Notes under the pieces: model-generated | The model's database searches: none | What the model was told of the DNA's origin: nothing | Seen by the model: the letters and a program-made list of their open reading frames with translations, nothing else | Shown: in pieces, positions 43,876 to 54,979 of the stretch | Layout of the letters: each line of letters starts with the position of its first letter | How positions within the stretch are numbered: the stretch's first letter is position 1 | Assembly: GCA_012845835.1 (NCBI GenBank) | Contig: JABAKD010000010.1 | Location: forward strand, 13,052,973 to 13,116,972 | DNA: 64,000 bases | Direction: 5' to 3' | Source: Undaria pinnatifida | Taxonomy: Eukaryota > Sar > Phaeophyceae > Laminariales > Alariaceae | Made by a program: the position numbers and the translations under genes

Positions 43876-45453
43876 ATGGCGGAGGTAGGAGGAGCCAGCA
43901 TTTCATCGCAAGCTGCCGGAGCTGCTGGTGCTGATGTGTCAGGCGCTTCTTCGGCGGCGGGTGCTAAGCGGCGGAACCAGCACTGCCGTACGTGCGGGCA
44001 CAAGATGCGAGTCGGAGCCTTCAAATGTCACCACAACCAGTTCTTGTCATCTCCAGGTCCCATTTGCACCGTGCCAGAGAGTCGACGCCGCGTCAAAGTC
44101 AACCCGATTGCCACCAGGCCCATCCGGATGTTCGATAGCGCGTGTCACTGCGTCGGGGATGATGCTTACCCGGGGGGATGCAGCTCGAAGTAGGTGGACC
44201 ATAAGTCTACGTCAATGAAAGGGTTCGCGTTTGTTAGCGAGAGCACGTACCTCGAGGACATGGTTGTCTCGGGCAGCTCATTTTCGTGGCCACAGGGTAG
44301 GCGCGTTGTGCAGGCATGCGTTTATGGATGTAGCTTGAGGGAGCATGTAGTGGCATGATCTCGGTTGTACTCGGGGCTCTACTTTTTTGTGATTCTTGAA
44401 CAAAATAAATAAATACATTGACACAAGGGCACTCCAAAAAAAAATCCGTAACCCTATGTCCCTTTTTTTCATTTTGGACCGGCCGGGGGGGGGGGGGGCT
44501 CTCAGTACACTAATTCCTACATAAAATCCAAGCAACACTAATTCCCATACTAAAAAATTGATTTGATATTAGACTGTGGGTGCTGGCGGATCTGGCGGCA
44601 GAGAAGATCTAGGGTCAGCTAAGAGTCCGGATATAGGTAAACGCAGGTGGGAGTCCAGTGACACTACCATGGTCCAATCGCCTCAGTAACTCTGAAATCG
44701 GCACTTGAGGGTACGACGAGTTCACCGTGTACCAATGCGCCGCTGAAGTGCATACTCTGCGACGACCACTGGGAGTGGAAATACTCTATGAAAAGCCATG
44801 TGGACGCACTGCACGCCGGAGACATCATGATGAGGAAGGAAGACGCGGCTGGCCGAGCGTTTCTCGAAAGCATCATCGTCAGCGAAGATGAGAAGAAAGC
44901 TGTGAGCGCAAGCCTACAAAAGGATCTGAAACGAACGGCTAGAGCACGTGGCGGTGCTGGAACAACCACGGTGGTAATTCGTGGGAAAGGCGAGGGGAGA
45001 GCCAAAGGAGGGAAGGGCAGCAAAAGTCCCGTCGACGACTCCAGCGATACGAGCGAAGGTAGCGACGGTGATAGCGACAACGAGGACGGAGACGAGGATG
45101 AGGGCGAGGGAGAGGACGAGGAGGACGAAGACGACGAGGAGGGAAACGAATAGGAGGGGGCGGCCGGTGGGGCCGCCGGGGGGGCGGCCGGGGGGGCTGC
45201 CCTTTCGGTACCCAGTCGGTTTATGAAAAGGAAAAAACGGAGGAACGGGCAAGGAGAATCGGAGGAGGAAGAAGAGGAGGAGGAGGAGGAGGAGGAGGAG
45301 GAGGAAGAGGAGGAGGAGGAGGAGGACATAGAACAAGAGGGAGGGGGGGCAGCCGGGGAGACGACCGGGGGGGTTGCCTCTAACGTAATTTCGGGAGTAA
45401 GTAGGGCCGGTCGGGTTAGGATTCAAAAAAGGCGTTTCGAACAAGTAGAGTGA
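43876..45453 (+). CDS. candidate two-zinc-finger protein with acidic tail (two exons, in-frame TAGs)
   Basis: Exon 1 (43876 to about 44296) starts at ATGGCGGAGG and encodes a Cys/His finger, QHCRTCGHKMRVGAFKCHHN. Exon 2 starts at 44687 (acceptor CGCCTCAG) and encodes a second finger, LKCILCDDHWEWKYSMKSHV plus DALH. A basic segment and an Asp/Glu-rich tail follow. The donor G|GTAGGC at 44297 is in phase with exon 2. Two TAG codons interrupt the frame at 44191 and 45151. The first can be removed by a 48-nt GT-AG intron (44190-44237), the second cannot be removed in the same way. Beyond 45153 the frame stays open (poly-Glu, then GRVRIQKRRFEQVE) to a TGA. The likely role is nucleic-acid binding; it could be a host gene or a domesticated or decayed transposon gene. 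Family not recognised. Confidence 0.45.
45265..45326 (+). repeat. (GAG/GAA)n run encoding poly-Glu
   Basis: About 21 consecutive Glu codons in the frame that follows the second TAG of the zinc-finger candidate. The reverse strand gives a poly-Ser or Leu frame without meaning. Confidence 0.85.
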
Positions 45454-46214
45454 GACGCGGAATAATAGTGCAGCCCTGCCGGGGGCGGGGAGAGGGAAGG
45501 TCACTTGCGGCGAAACGCCGGAATGTTTCCGCGTCTGCACGCAGCGACTGTATGTAACGGCCGAACTTGGCAAGGGAGGGTTGCAAGCTTGAGGCCGGAG
45601 GCGGGGAGCAAGGGGATGAAGTACTACTAGTCTACAGCAATCATCATCGCAATTGTCTGTGGCTCAAGTTACTTGCAAGTCGGGCATTCTAAACTCATGC
45701 TGGGTGTAGCGTTGTGTGACGAGGATTTCTAGGTAAATTAATGTGGAAAGCAAGCGACAAAGTATCGACAACACTTGACAACACCGAACAATATTTGACA
45801 AAACAGGGCAACAACCAACGACAACAGCCCAAAAGCACGATGTACTTTGTTTAATCGCTCTGGACATGTCGTTGCGACAATGCATGGGTGCTATCTTGCT
45901 GACCAACCATCGACAACAAGCCTAAAACCAAAGTTACTTTCCGAAAAAAAAAACTTTTTTTTCAGACGGCTGACCCGGGGGGGGGGACATAGGGTCCGGA
46001 TTTTTTTTTTCGGAGTGCCCTTGATTGACACAGATTTTATTTTCGTTCGTTCTTGGCTCTCCTCTTGGCCACTGCTGTATTCCACGTCGATCGTTCTACG
46101 TGGCATCTCATGGGGTAGACGACATCAAGCGCTTCAATCCGATACCCTGTTTGCCGACGTACTCCCATTTGATCAAAAAAAGTTATACAACATTTACTGC
46201 CTGTAGTTGTGACC

Positions 46215-46320
46215 TTTTACACGTTCATTTTTTGTTTTTATTTTTATTTTTATCTTTGTTTTTATTTGTTTTCTTATTTTGTTTTTGTTTTTTGTTTTTG
46301 TTTTTGTTTTTGTTTATTTC
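46215..46320 (+). repeat. T-rich (TTTTTG)n low-complexity tract
   Basis: Irregular TTTTTATT and TTTTTG units. No gene. Confidence 0.8.
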
Positions 46321-46849
46321 GTATTTCTCTCTTCCAATGTATTTCTGTTGCTGACGTATGTATGTTGTGCCTGTCGTACCCAGTACTAGGGCATGACATT
46401 GCGTTGTCGAATGCATTACGATGCATTATCTCTGTGTCGTGGCTTGTGACCACAGAGCTGATCTTTCTAGGGTGAAGAATCAGTACGGACAATGGGTGTG
46501 CTGGATGTCGACGAGTAGAAAAACGGTTTAATGTGAAGAACACACACACACACACACACGTACGTGCCGTTGACCAAAAAATTCGGTCAAAGAAAAATAT
46601 CGCGCTTCGCGCGAAAATAATTCAAATATCAGGCCAGGTAAGACCATGGGGGGCGAGCCGCGGTGGCGGTAGAGCTTTCGGAAACATTGTCCGTTTTTAT
46701 CGCTGATCCAGCTCGTACGTACTAGACTATAGTCTACAGCTTATATATGTAGCATAATAATTAAGTATTATTGCTGTATCGTAGCTAACAAGCTTAGATT
46801 AGATTAGATACAGATTAGGTACGGAGGGTACGCCCGGTACTATATTGTG

Positions 46850-47400
46850 AGGAAGTAATAAAGTTGTCGAGCTCTCGAAATCCATCGGGTACATTCCAGC
46901 GCGAAATAAAGCAGGACAGAGCACGGCATAATATTATGGTGGCGGCCTCTTGCTAACATTGCTGCTTGCTGATTGCTGACAGGGGTCTCTGAGTCCAACC
47001 CGAATGAAAAACACTAGCCAATCTGATCCCAGTAGGTACCTCTAGCGCGCCTGAGGAGGGCGCGATCGAGGTGAAAGAGCAGTGAAGTCTGCTGGATAAT
47101 ACACGAAGGGCGCTGTACTTCGAAGAAGTGGTGAAGTTAGGGGGCTCTCGAAATCCGTCGGGTATATCTTCCGCGCGAAATAGAGCAGGACACAAACTAT
47201 AACAAGAGAAGGGCATGTGGTATTAATAGTGGCTTCTTGCCATCATTGCTGCTTGCTGGTCTATGAATCCAACCCGAACGAAAAAACACTAAAGAATCGG
47301 ATCCCAGGAGGCACCCAGGGCGCCCGAAGAGGGCGTGATCAAGGTGAAAGATTAGTGAAATCTGCTGGATCATACACACGAACGCTGCTGCACGTGCACA
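46850..47400 (+). repeat. diverged tandem duplication, ~275-bp unit
   Basis: 46865-47115 and 47135-47400 share GCTCTCGAAATCC(A/G)TCGGGTA, GCGCGAAATA(A/G)AGCAGGACA, TTGCTGCTTGCTG, TCCAACCCGAA(T/C)GAAAAA, GGATCCCAG-like, GAGGGCG(C/T)GATC(G/A)AGGTGAAAGA and TCTGCTGGAT. Confidence 0.75.
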
Positions 47401-47687
47401 AAGTTTGTTTGCAGGCACTACTCTGTGGCTGTTCGATACGGAGTGCCACTTTAAACCAAAGTACAGTTTACGTTTACTCATTAATATTGATACAAAAGTA
47501 TTCTTATATTTACGTCAAAATAGGTAAGCCAAGGGAGTTCGACAGGTTCTCGTTGCGTTATGGTTGGTTCTATTACCACTGCTCCTGTGCTCTGTGCGCC
47601 GTGTCCTGCTGCTGCTGCTGGCCGCTGCTGCTCGTGCTGCTACTGCTTGTAGTGCAGTTGTTCAAGAGCGACGGTAAGCCATTCTAG

Positions 47688-47824
47688 TCCCCGAGGAGGC
47701 CACGCTGTGCCAGGCCAGGCCAGCAGAGAGGCATGCCTTCGAGCCCTCGCATGAAGAACAAGACCAGTTCTTCCTCGCCCGAGAGCTACTTCCGAGCGCA
47801 GTACGAGAGCGTTTGCAAGGAGAG
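47688..47824 (+). CDS. candidate exon of an unidentified gene
   Basis: Acceptor CCATTCTAG after a CTG/pyrimidine-rich stretch; donor GGAGAG|GTACGA. In the frame entered with two bases it reads PEEATLCQARPAERHAFEPS then HEEQDQFFLARELLPSAVRE and RLQGE, with no stop and helical, charged composition. No family recognised. It may belong with the exons at 50367 and 52607, but the splice phases do not link it unambiguously. Confidence 0.4.
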
Positions 47825-47879
47825 GTACGAGTACAAGTACAAGTAGGTGACCGCCAATCCAATGGCATTGTCGAATGAA

Positions 47880-48150
47880 TCGCAAACTTCCTCCCTTCCT
47901 CCCTTCTTCCCTCCCTCCCTCCCTCCCTCTCTCCCTCCCTCCCTCCCTTCGTTCGTTCCTTCCTTCCTTCCCCTCACGAGCACATACGTGAATACCTGGT
48001 ACATATGGTGCACCGATACAGCAGTACCTCTGGTATGCAGACTGCTGTCGTACATATAATGGCTTCTGCTGCTGTTGAGGTGATGACGAGGATGGATGAT
48101 GATGATTATGATGATGATTATGATGGTGATGATGATGGTGATGATGCTGC
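47880..48150 (+). repeat. CCTC/CCTT and GAT microsatellites
   Basis: A (CCCT)n and (CCTT)n tract lies at 47887-47970 and a GAT-rich run at 48083-48148. Frames through them are artefacts. Confidence 0.9.
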
Positions 48151-48339
48151 TGGTGTTTGTGTGCGGGCGTGTGGCTGGTGGGTTGGCTTCTTCTGCCTGC
48201 CACCGTTTCGTCTCACGGCAAACCTGGGTTGCTTCTACCGAGCGATATCCTAATACCTTAGCTCGTGAACAAGACTGGTAGTCGTTTGCTACCTGGCACG
48301 TCGTTTCCTTCCTTCCTTCCTTCCTACCTGGTACTTTTT

Positions 48340-48640
48340 TTTTTTTCACACACATGTACTTTCCACCCTCTGGACAAAACGTGGTCCCAGGTGTCGTCCC
48401 TTCTCCCCCGGTTCTTGCCTTCAATTTTTATCGCGCATATGGGTTCAGCAATCCCACTGCTCGTCGATTTTGCATCGAGTGTTGCTAACTCATGCTCTCG
48501 TGCTTTTCGCAAGTCGTTTTGTGCACAAGAAAAAGTCCCCGCGAATTTATGCGAGTATGCACTCGGCGGGATTCGAACTCACGACACTGACCTATACCAC
48601 GCTCGAGGATAACCTGATACGCCACCGGGGCGACCGACAG
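48340..48640 (-). mobile_element. SINE-B, antisense copy
   Basis: Reverse complement of 8633-8950. The head reads (minus strand) GTCGCCCCGGTGGCGTATCAGG and GTGAGTTCGAATCCCGCCGA with intact A-box-like and B-box-like segments. The body contains CTTTTTCTTGTGCACAA, CAGTGGGATTGCTGAACCC and GATAAAAATTGAAGGCAAGA. It ends in an A-rich tail (a T run at 48337-48348 on the plus strand). Confidence 0.78.
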
Positions 48641-48689
48641 AACACTAAGAGATACCAGGTATATGCAGCAAACTACTCTCGTACCTGCC

Positions 48690-48905
48690 AGGCATATTAT
48701 AAAAACAAAAATATACTCCAGCTGTGAGATCGAAGATATCGTCGAAACTCATCATCTTTCCAAGCTGTGTGTGACACTCCGATCGCGCGTATTCCTGGGT
48801 GTGTGTCCTCATTAAGGGTATAGGTCGACGACTTCCCTTGGAACTACAATGTAGCTTGTACCAGGGTCAACAGGGTGATGTTAATCAATCTGTGCGCGGA
48901 ATAGC
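48690..48905 (-). mobile_element. poly-C element, inverted terminal fragment
   Basis: Contains ATTATAAAAACAAAAATATAC, CTCCAGCTGTGAGATCGAAG, CTCCGATCGCGCGTATT and CAGGGTCAACAGGGTGATGT, ending near GTGCGCGGAA. There is no G/C-run block: truncated. Confidence 0.7.
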
Positions 48906-48929
48906 GTATATATGTCAACCTGTGACTGC

Positions 48930-50366
48930 TGCTGATGATGATGATGATGACGATGATGTTGGTGATGATGATTGTATGCGAGCGTGCGTGCTCACGATGG
49001 GTGTGCCTGCCACGGTGCCGGGCCACTGCGGCAGACCTGTTGCTTGCACGGAGTGATATTATAGCTCGTGAACACGCCTAGTATTCGGTTGCTGCATCGT
49101 AGCCTTCTTTCCTTCCTTCCTTCCTCTCACAGAGGTATACGCGTACTCTATTAGACTACCCTTCTGCATAGCTGCAACTACTGCTGCTGCTGCTAATTGA
49201 TGGCGAGTTGACGCACGGTGAAGTGTGCTCGCGATGGGTGTAGGGCTTTCCTCCTGCCACCGTTCCGGGAAGTGGTATTACAGAGTAAGCTCGTGAGCAC
49301 GAAGGCACATATACCGGTAGGCATTGCCGTGCTGGCTCTAGCTCCTCAATCAGCTTCAGCTTCGCGGCAGTTCTTTGCGCTTCGCAGTGCCTCCGCTCTT
49401 GAATAAGTCGGTGCGCATAGTGTAGCTGTTGTACGAGTAAGAATGTAGTGGTGCTGTACAGAACAGGACACCCAATAAGAAACGAGACGATAAGAAAGCC
49501 AGGCTGATATTATACCAGGTACAGGAATGTAAGAAACGGAGATGTTATACTTACGTTAACGTAACGCGCCCTTTCGCCAAAAAGAAGACCGACCTGGATC
49601 AGTGGTGCTGTTTCTTATTATTTATAGGTGTGCTGTACTGCTGCAGTTGTATGCATGGTACGTACTACTGTACGTACTTCGTGTTTACCTGTTTCGCGCC
49701 TGCCGTGCCATATTGTTAACAGCAGTGTAACAAGCTACAGGTCTGCACACTGAGGATAGCAACAAAGGATAGCACAGAATAACAGCGATGGGCGTGTATC
49801 CTGTCCAATACTCGTAGACTGGACGCACGAATACAGCTTCTCCTCTCATGTTATCCTAGTGTTGTACGCATAATGGTCCGCTCTTCGAGGAGCTATTGGA
49901 TGCGGCGTTAGGTCTTGTGGCACCGTTCGAGGCAGCCCTCTGTTAATTGCTCCATTCAAAACCTTGTGTCTCTGCCGCCGCTGCTATGATGTGCTGCCCG
50001 TCACCCTGATGTATCGTACCCGACTGCTTATCTATACAGTATGCAACAGTATACTCACTAACTACTACCCTGATACCCACCAGTCCCCTGGTATTTCACC
50101 TGTACAGTATGCAACAGTATACCCACTACCTACTAGCTAGCACCCGCTAAATGCCCTGGTGTTTCATCGATCAACAGGGCTGGGCAGGGTAGACTTTAAC
50201 ACTACTAGACTACTGATTCAAATAAATATTACTGTTAACATGATCATGTCTGTCCTGTGCTCTCAGTCATCCTCAAATTTTCATTTTTCAAGTATTAGTA
50301 TGATGAGGCTTGGTGCTGTGCCCTCAGCCATCCTCTGGTTTTCGCTTTCTTCATATTTCGGTCCAG
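48930..50366. other. no gene recognised
   Basis: GAT and CTG microsatellites, a CTTCC run at 49105-49125 and several TACC(T/A)GGTA words. The short frame at 49218-49406 lacks support. Confidence 0.4.
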
Positions 50367-50412
50367 GAACGCTCTGGTATCCCGGGAGTCCTCCCTCTCC
50401 GACGACTTCGAA
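50367..50412 (+). CDS. candidate short exon, unidentified gene
   Basis: A strong acceptor (TTCTTCATATTTCGGTCCAG) and donor (CGAA|GTGAGC) bound 46 nt. In the frame TLWYPGSPPSPTTS it leaves phase 2, which matches the acceptor phase of the exon at 52607 and would give TTSKDALQG. Short, so uncertain. Confidence 0.3.
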
Positions 50413-50831
50413 GTGAGCCTGCGCTGCGGTGTCACAGCTCGCACTACAGTAATCGGGCTTTTTGTGTAGTGCTCTTGTTAGGATTTTAAGCCTGTGAGAT
50501 ACCTGAATAGATTTGTGGTCGATCAGTCGTTTCGGTTTTCTACGTGCTGTTAGATCAATTTGTGGCTTGGTCTAAAATTAGTGTCAGGGATTGGTCGATC
50601 TGCTTTTACGGGCCCTTGGCATGGGAAACTGACGTTTTCAGTACAAACTGCCGTTTTCAGTACATGATGGCTAGGGTTAAGTCTGCGGGTCTTAGGTCCG
50701 TCGGCAGCCCCGACTAGGCCGCCGGCGAAGCCCCCTTGTGGTCTACTATGGTATGTTCCAGCAGCCTACCGATACATCGTTGATACCTCGCTTGTATGAT
50801 ATGTGTGTGCTTGTTTTTGCTGTTATTGCTG

Positions 50832-51130
50832 GAGCTGTGAGTCGGCAGGGTTTCTCGACTTATGACTAACCGGTGGGTACCGTTGGCCAACTATTATTTT
50901 CTGACTTCAGTCGTCACGTCGGCTGGCGGAACGAGCCATATCACCCCCCCCCCCCCCCCCCTCCCCCCCCCCCCGCCCCGCGACCATTAAAGGAAAAACA
51001 CATCCCGCATCGAAGAGCCGTTCATGTAAGTATGGAAACCCAACAAGTCGAATAGTCGGCACCTCCGGGAAACGACTATTATTCAAATTCATAACTAGTC
51101 GGTGGCCTAAGTCGTGCCGACTCACAGCTC
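50832..51130 (+). mobile_element. MITE-like element with GAGCTGTGAGTCGGCA ends
   Basis: The 16-bp ends GAGCTGTGAGTCGGCA (50832-50847) and TGCCGACTCACAGCTC (51115-51130) are perfect inverted repeats. The interior has C runs at 50943-50974 and no coding. A related element lies inverted at 53065-53400. No clear target duplication. Confidence 0.75.
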
Positions 51131-51374
51131 TATTTAACGCTGTTGCGTGCTTTCCAATAAACTGCGTCCAAGGAAAAACGTCCCGTAATGTAGACCCGTC
51201 GGAACTGCTCGTCGAAAGGTATGATGGCGCCACGCTTGCCTGCACATACAGTAACCTATTTTTTGTACCTGGTATCAATCGAACATACCAGGTATACGAG
51301 TATGTGCGACGAGTGGAGGCGAGAACTATGAGCTTCATAAAAGGCTTTCGATTTCCGAATGTCGACGCGTCGGA

Positions 51375-51510
51375 TAGGCCACCGATCCCCGCTTGGTGAT
51401 CTAGGTCTTTTCAGGGAAGATCTGTATAGTCTAGCTCATGTTACCGGGTGAGAGCCGTACGATCTGCTGCATGATCTAGCGCACGTTTGCAGGTTTGGAT
51501 CTGTACTCTA
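51375..51510 (+). repeat. interspersed repeat shared with 63420-63570
   Basis: Shares, in order, CCACCGATCCCCGCTTGG/TCACCGATCCCCACTTGA, GATCTAGGTCTTT, AAGATCT, AGCTCATGTT, TACGATCTGCTGCATGATCTA and CAGGTTTGGAT with the copy near the right edge. Confidence 0.65.
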
Positions 51511-51514
51511 TTAT

Positions 51515-51825
51515 ATATTATAAAATAAAAATACACTCCAGCTGTGAGATCGAAGATTTTGTCGAAACTCATCTTTGCAAGCTGTGTGTGATACTCCGAT
51601 TGCGCGCATTACGAGTTGTGTGTCCTCATTAACGATATTGGTCGGCGACTCCCCTTGGAACTACAGTGTAGCTATCAGGGTCAACAGGGTGATGTTAGTC
51701 AGTCTGTGCGCGGAAACTATAAATCCCGTTTTTGAGGCGGACAAAATCTGACTGCTGTGGAAGGAAATGCATCAGTTTATCAAGTGAATCCTGTAAGTCG
51801 AATAACCGGTGAGGGGATTATATAT
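51515..51825 (-). mobile_element. poly-C element, inverted terminal fragment
   Basis: A terminal module similar to 38785: CTCCAGCTGTGAGATCGAAG, AACTCATCTTTGCAAGCTGT, GGTCAACAGGGTGATGTTAG, TGCGCGGAAACTATAAATCC. It ends near CGAATAACCGGTGAGGGGA without a G-run block. Confidence 0.7.
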
Positions 51826-51884
51826 ATACCCTGCGCAACATCTCTCATCTGCAGATACAGGGTCCACTGTAGATTTGTCTACAT

Positions 51885-51965
51885 TATAGATCTATATGAT
51901 CTACCAGGTATATGATCTGTATGATCTATGTGATCTATATGATCTATGTGATCTGTATTTTCTGT
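51885..51965 (+). repeat. GATCTATATGATCTATGT minisatellite
   Basis: Six or more alternating GATCTATAT/GATCTATGT units of 8-10 bp. Confidence 0.75.
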
Positions 51966-52527
51966 CCGAGACGTGCAAAGGTTCAACTACTAGCACGGTA
52001 CCATGGAACCATCCCACGCTAGGGGTGCAGCATATTATAAGAATTTTCTGAGCTCGTAACATGAGGAGCTCAACACCTCACCCGACCTAAACATGCCTTC
52101 GAAGACAGACATTCGTTCACGCAACCCGACTGGCCTTTCCATGCGCTAGTCCTAAAAAACAATTCTGGTAAAAATTCGAGTCATAGCCGATAGTTCCCGA
52201 CTGGAGGACCTCAACCGGTCAGGAACGGTGGGCCCCAACTGTGGAGCCCCCGCCGTGGGATGACTCCGATGGATAGCTATGTGCGTGTAGACACACCCCG
52301 TGAGCTTCGCAAAGCGTTTCAACTCCCACGTGTTGAACTACAGCAAGCTCATTAGTTCCGATAGCTGATGTGGCATGTACTGCCGTATTTTCGCTTTTTT
52401 TGTAGCAACCACCCGGCAAAGAGCAGGCGAAGAATCGTTGAATGGCGGGCAAGCAACCCATGCCATGCCTGGTATCACACAACGGCAACATCGCACACAC
52501 ACGCAAAGACAGCAACACTACCATGGC

Positions 52528-52560
52528 GGCGGCAGCAGCAGCAGCAGCAGCAGCAGCATT
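52528..52560 (+). repeat. (CAG)n run
   Basis: Ten or so GCA/CAG triplets in the presumed intron before the exon at 52607. Confidence 0.9.
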
Positions 52561-52606
52561 GATTGGCGCGCTAACGCTGCCATGGGCTTTCGATCTGTTC
52601 TTGCAG

Positions 52607-52700
52607 GGATGCACTCCAGGGGACGGTCGAGGCCCAAGAAAGGGACATCGACGAGCTCAAGAAGAGCGTCTACGAGCTGTCCTACATGGTCTCCATGCAG
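52607..52700 (+). CDS. candidate coiled-coil exon, unidentified gene
   Basis: Acceptor CTGTTCTTGCAG, donor ATGCAG|GTGCAT. Entered with one base it reads DALQGTVEAQERDIDELKKS then VYELSYMVSMQ, an uninterrupted heptad-like helix with hydrophobic residues spaced 3-4 apart. The other two frames are Arg-rich nonsense. It resembles helical segments of many coiled-coil proteins (SNARE-like spacing is possible). No family is claimed. Confidence 0.5.
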
Positions 52701-52799
52701 GTGCATTTCTCCCCACACCCACTCTCTTTGCGTATGAATGCGATGTGTTTGGTAGGTTGCAGTAGTGGTCACTCTGTGTGGTGCCGACGACCCGCTACA

Positions 52800-52965
52800 G
52801 TGCCTGTGAACCATCAGTAGTGGTATTATTAGCCTGTGGATTAGTGCCGGTTTCCTCTATAATGCCGGTGTTTCCGGCCGGGGTCATACCGGCTCTATTG
52901 ACGAACCGCTACTGGTACACTCGGGACATACACGGATGTCACACCGGCCCCGTTTTGTGACCCGC
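52800..52965. repeat. AGTGCCGGTT dyad repeat, copy 2
   Basis: Contains ATTAGTGCCGGTTTCCTCTATA, ATGCCGGTGTTTCCGGCCGG and ATACCGGC. Related to 29595-29760 and 56190-56300. Confidence 0.45.
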
Positions 52966-53064
52966 ACAGCAAGTAAATTCAGTTGGGTTTGGGCCCGCCA
53001 CCAACTAATGTCTAGCCGTGAACTCCAGCCATCTCACATCGCCGGCTTCATTATTATTATAATA

Positions 53065-53400
53065 GTAGAGCTGTGAGTCGGCACGACTTTAGTCACCAAC
53101 TAGTCTATAGTCGGAATAGTAGCTAGTGGTTTCCCGCGCGAATCGACTATCCGACTTATGTTTGAGTTTCCATACTTGCGGGAAGGATTTCCTAACATGG
53201 GAGGCATTTGTTTCCCCTTTTGGAGCAGCCCCCCCTCGCCCGGTGGGCCCGGATTTGGGCTCGCTTCGCTCGGCTGACTTACGTCGGTGAGCCGGCTGGC
53301 CATCAGTTGGCTCCATCAGCAGACTTTACCAACGAAAGTCAGTTAGTTGGCTAACAAAAGCTACCGATTAGTTGCTGGTCGTGAAATCCAGCCGTCTTAC
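53065..53400 (-). mobile_element. MITE-like element, second copy, inverted
   Basis: Begins AGAGCTGTGAGTCGGCACGAC and matches the reverse complement of the right half of 50832-51130 (GAGTTTCCATACTTGCGGGA, CGAATCGACTATCCGACTTA). The right end is degenerate. Confidence 0.6.
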
Positions 53401-53838
53401 AGGCCTAGTTAGTGTATATCCTTCGATTGTTGGTCCTGCAGCATTTGTTACTAGCAAGGTAGACTACATAAACTAGTTTGTTGTAAAACTATCGTTGTAT
53501 TGTGGGATGAAGCCAGTTTTGATGTAAAATTTAGCTTTCGTTTGTGCATATTATATCTATATCCAGTGCGTTCATGCGGTAGAGCTATACCTGCTGTAGT
53601 GCGGAAGCCCTATCCACCATATCCCCACTACTGTAGAGCTATCATTTGAATGTTAGCATGGCCACGATCCCTCCGCCCCAATTCCCCCCCCGCCCCCCTT
53701 CCACTCTCCCTCCGTCCCTCTAACAACCCCTTTCAAAACCGCGCCCCCCCTTCCCCCGCCCCCCCCTCACTCCCAATTCCTCTCCCCCCCCCCTGAAAAT
53801 AAACAAACGTCTCCTGCTGGTGAACGTATCCCGTCGCC

Positions 53839-53929
53839 ATGGCACTGAAGGGGAGCGCGGGGTTGGCTCCTGTGTCGGCGAGCCTCGCCCCTGAACCAGC
53901 GGGGCCGGGATTAACCCGCAACGGCGTCG
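53839..53929 (+). CDS. candidate exon (possible gene start)
   Basis: ATG in strong context (GTCGCCATGGCA), then MALKGSAGLAPVSASLAPEP and AGPGLTRNGV, ending at G|GTGAGA in phase 1. This matches the acceptor phase of the exon at 54980. Alternatively it begins at 53851 as an internal exon after CTGAAG, which would keep phase with the exon ending at 52700. Confidence 0.35.
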
Positions 53930-54239
53930 GTGAGAAGAAACATTAAAAAAACAAATAAAGGCGAAACGAAGACAGTGGACACCCGATTTGAAGAGATTGG
54001 ATAACGCCTCGGAGCAGCCCGGATAGTTGGTCGCTGTTATCTCCGTCCCGCTCTTTTTTTTCTCCTATTGTTGGGGTATCTTTTCATCTAGATTGTTGTG
54101 TAGGAGATGCAAGGCGTGACAGATTTGGCCGCTCTTGATTCCGTTTTCTCTTTGTTCCGGACGCTCTTAACTCGTTTCCAAACTCCTGAAATCATCCTGT
54201 TCTAAGTTCAAGTGTTTTATCCCCGTGTCGGGAGTGCGG

Positions 54240-54465
54240 TGCTAAATGGGTCAACCCCTTCAGAGCCCCAAACCCCCTCCCTATAGTAATTCCAAGTATA
54301 TTGTCGAAAAAAACGGGTTTCTAGTTGCCAAGGCGTTGAATCGGGCACCCCGCTGAAGTCAGTTTAATTAACCGTTTTAACACCGCAGTCCCGACATGGG
54401 AGCAAAACACTTGGAGTTAGACTAGGATCATTTCAGGAGTTGGAAATGGGTTAATGCCGAGGACA
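54240..54465 (+). repeat. repeat shared with 41232-41330 and 34980-35085
   Basis: 54240-54350 matches 41235-41335 (ACCCCTTTAGAGCCC, CCCTCCCTATA, AAAACGGGTTTC, AACGGCGTT). 54378-54460 matches 34985-35080. The two matches sit side by side here, so they may be parts of one element. Confidence 0.6.
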
Positions 54466-54979
54466 AGCTGTATCATATATGCTCTGCACGATTTTGGTTG
54501 TAGTTGTGTGTGTCTTGTGTTTTTTCCTGATGGTTCAGTTACCATCCTTGCTCTGTACCGTCTTCATGGGTGTTTTTTTTTTTGTGTGTTACGTTGATCC
54601 TGTGATTCCTTGTTTGTTTTAGTATCCCCCGTCCAGAACTGCTGGAGCCTGTCCGGTGACCGTAGACTAGGTCATACGGCGGTTATCTAATGAGATAACT
54701 GCAGAGAATAAGAAGAAGAGATTCCAGAAAACAACTCGTAGAGTGTGCTTTTCACGACGAGTTTTATGTTTATTTTTTCTTGTTTTTAGCGTTGTTAATT
54801 TTCCCTGCGGCACGGATTGATATCAGGACATTGTTGTTGTTGATTGCAGTATCGGTAGTTGGCACTACACCTCTGATGTGTACAACAGAGTGTTGGTCTA
54901 CGGGCACCGCTGCCGCCAACACCACCCCAAACATCACTACCCCAACCACTCCCACCGTCTACTATGGATGCTGTTGCAG

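Noticed and set aside
44664-45573. Poly-Ser and Leu-rich minus-strand frames over the acidic tail region
   Set aside because: They are antisense shadows of the GAG/GAA run and acidic codons of the plus-strand frame.
47658-47673. A 16-nt microexon (TTGTTCAAGAGCGACG) before the 47688 exon
   Set aside because: It would leave an intron of only 14 nt, too short to splice.
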